This document shows positions 4,977 to 5,108 of a stretch of DNA of 5,108 nt, piece after piece; the stretch's first letter is position 1; every line of letters starts with the position of its first letter. The translations under genes were made by a program, and so were the position numbers. The notes below the pieces were generated by a model. The model ran no database searches. It saw only the letters and a list, made by a program, of their open reading frames with translations, and had not been told where the DNA came from. This DNA comes from an uncultured Dictyoglomus sp. (GTDB lineage Bacteria > Dictyoglomota > Dictyoglomia > Dictyoglomales > Dictyoglomaceae), in contig CALHTV010000168.1 of NCBI GenBank assembly GCA_938039765.1, positions 1 through 5,108 on the forward strand, written 5' to 3'.

Positions 4977-4989
4977 GGAGGAAGGCTCT

Positions 4990-5103
4990 CTGGCAATGAC
5001 CTACTCTCCCACCCCGTCGCCAGGGCAGTACCATCGGCGCTGGAGGGCTTAGCTTCCGTGTTCGGAATGGGAACGGGCGTTTCCCCTCCGCTCTAATCAC
5101 CAG
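4990..5103 (-). rRNA. rrf: 5S ribosomal RNA
   Basis: This is the structural RNA of the large ribosomal subunit. The minus strand shows the conserved core: CGGAGGGGAAACGCCCGTTC, CCATTCCGAACACGGAAG, CTAAGCCCTCCAGCGCCGA, TGGTACTGCC and GTGGGAGAGTAGGTC. The ends CTGGTGAT and GTCATTGCCAG pair as helix I, giving about 114 nt. Flanking GGCT (5108-5105) and AGCC (4987-4984) extend this helix, as in an unprocessed precursor. The gene appears complete and is much richer in G+C than its surroundings, typical of a thermophile with an A+T-rich genome. The 16S and 23S genes, if linked, lie to the right of the window. Confidence 0.94.
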
Positions 5104-5108
5104 TAGCC

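Noticed and set aside
4796..5096. Open frames of 66 and 88 codons over the hairpin and 5S rRNA
   Set aside because: They run through the inverted repeat, promoter and rRNA; low-complexity Gly/Pro/Ser content comes from the G-tract and 5S sequence.

Overview
The window is about 70% A+T by eye. Its single RNA gene, a 5S rRNA, is clearly G+C-rich. That contrast, a coding complement rich in Lys, Glu and Ile, and an exported FecR/beta-barrel-like protein that implies an outer membrane all point to a thermophilic, low-GC, diderm bacterium. Dictyoglomus is my best guess. This is inference from composition and gene content, not a database match.

Left part (1-3414), minus strand: an S component of an ECF vitamin transporter (PanT-like) overlaps coaX (type III pantothenate kinase), giving a pantothenate uptake plus first-step CoA synthesis pair. 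After a 59-base gap follows a large exported protein with an N-terminal FecR domain and a C-terminal part that looks like an outer-membrane barrel. The coaX gene carries a GC-rich hairpin followed by a T-run that looks like an intrinsic terminator inside the gene. Positions 1-90 may hold the tail of a plus-strand gene.

Middle (3415-3567): a structured divergent intergenic region. It has a compact hairpin beside the transporter's Shine-Dalgarno and a 68-base imperfect inverted repeat with candidate promoters in both directions. Plus-strand 5-formyltetrahydrofolate cyclo-ligase follows. It has no Shine-Dalgarno, and a TATAAT placed to give a leaderless mRNA.

Right part (4150-5108), minus strand: 5S rRNA (presumably the end of an rRNA operon lying to the right), a near-consensus sigma-70 promoter (TTGACA-17-TATCAT), a leader of about 107 nt with a perfect 16-bp hairpin whose 31-base loop is a G-quadruplex motif on the plus strand, then a TlpA/ResA-type membrane-anchored thioredoxin. 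Overlapping the 3' end of that gene is a 45-codon gene encoding one transmembrane helix and a C-terminal CxxC, with a good Shine-Dalgarno; it is easy to miss. The two probably act together in extracytoplasmic thiol chemistry.

The least explained items are the hairpin/G-quadruplex leader, the CxxC microprotein, the terminator-like hairpin within coaX and the structured divergent intergenic region.
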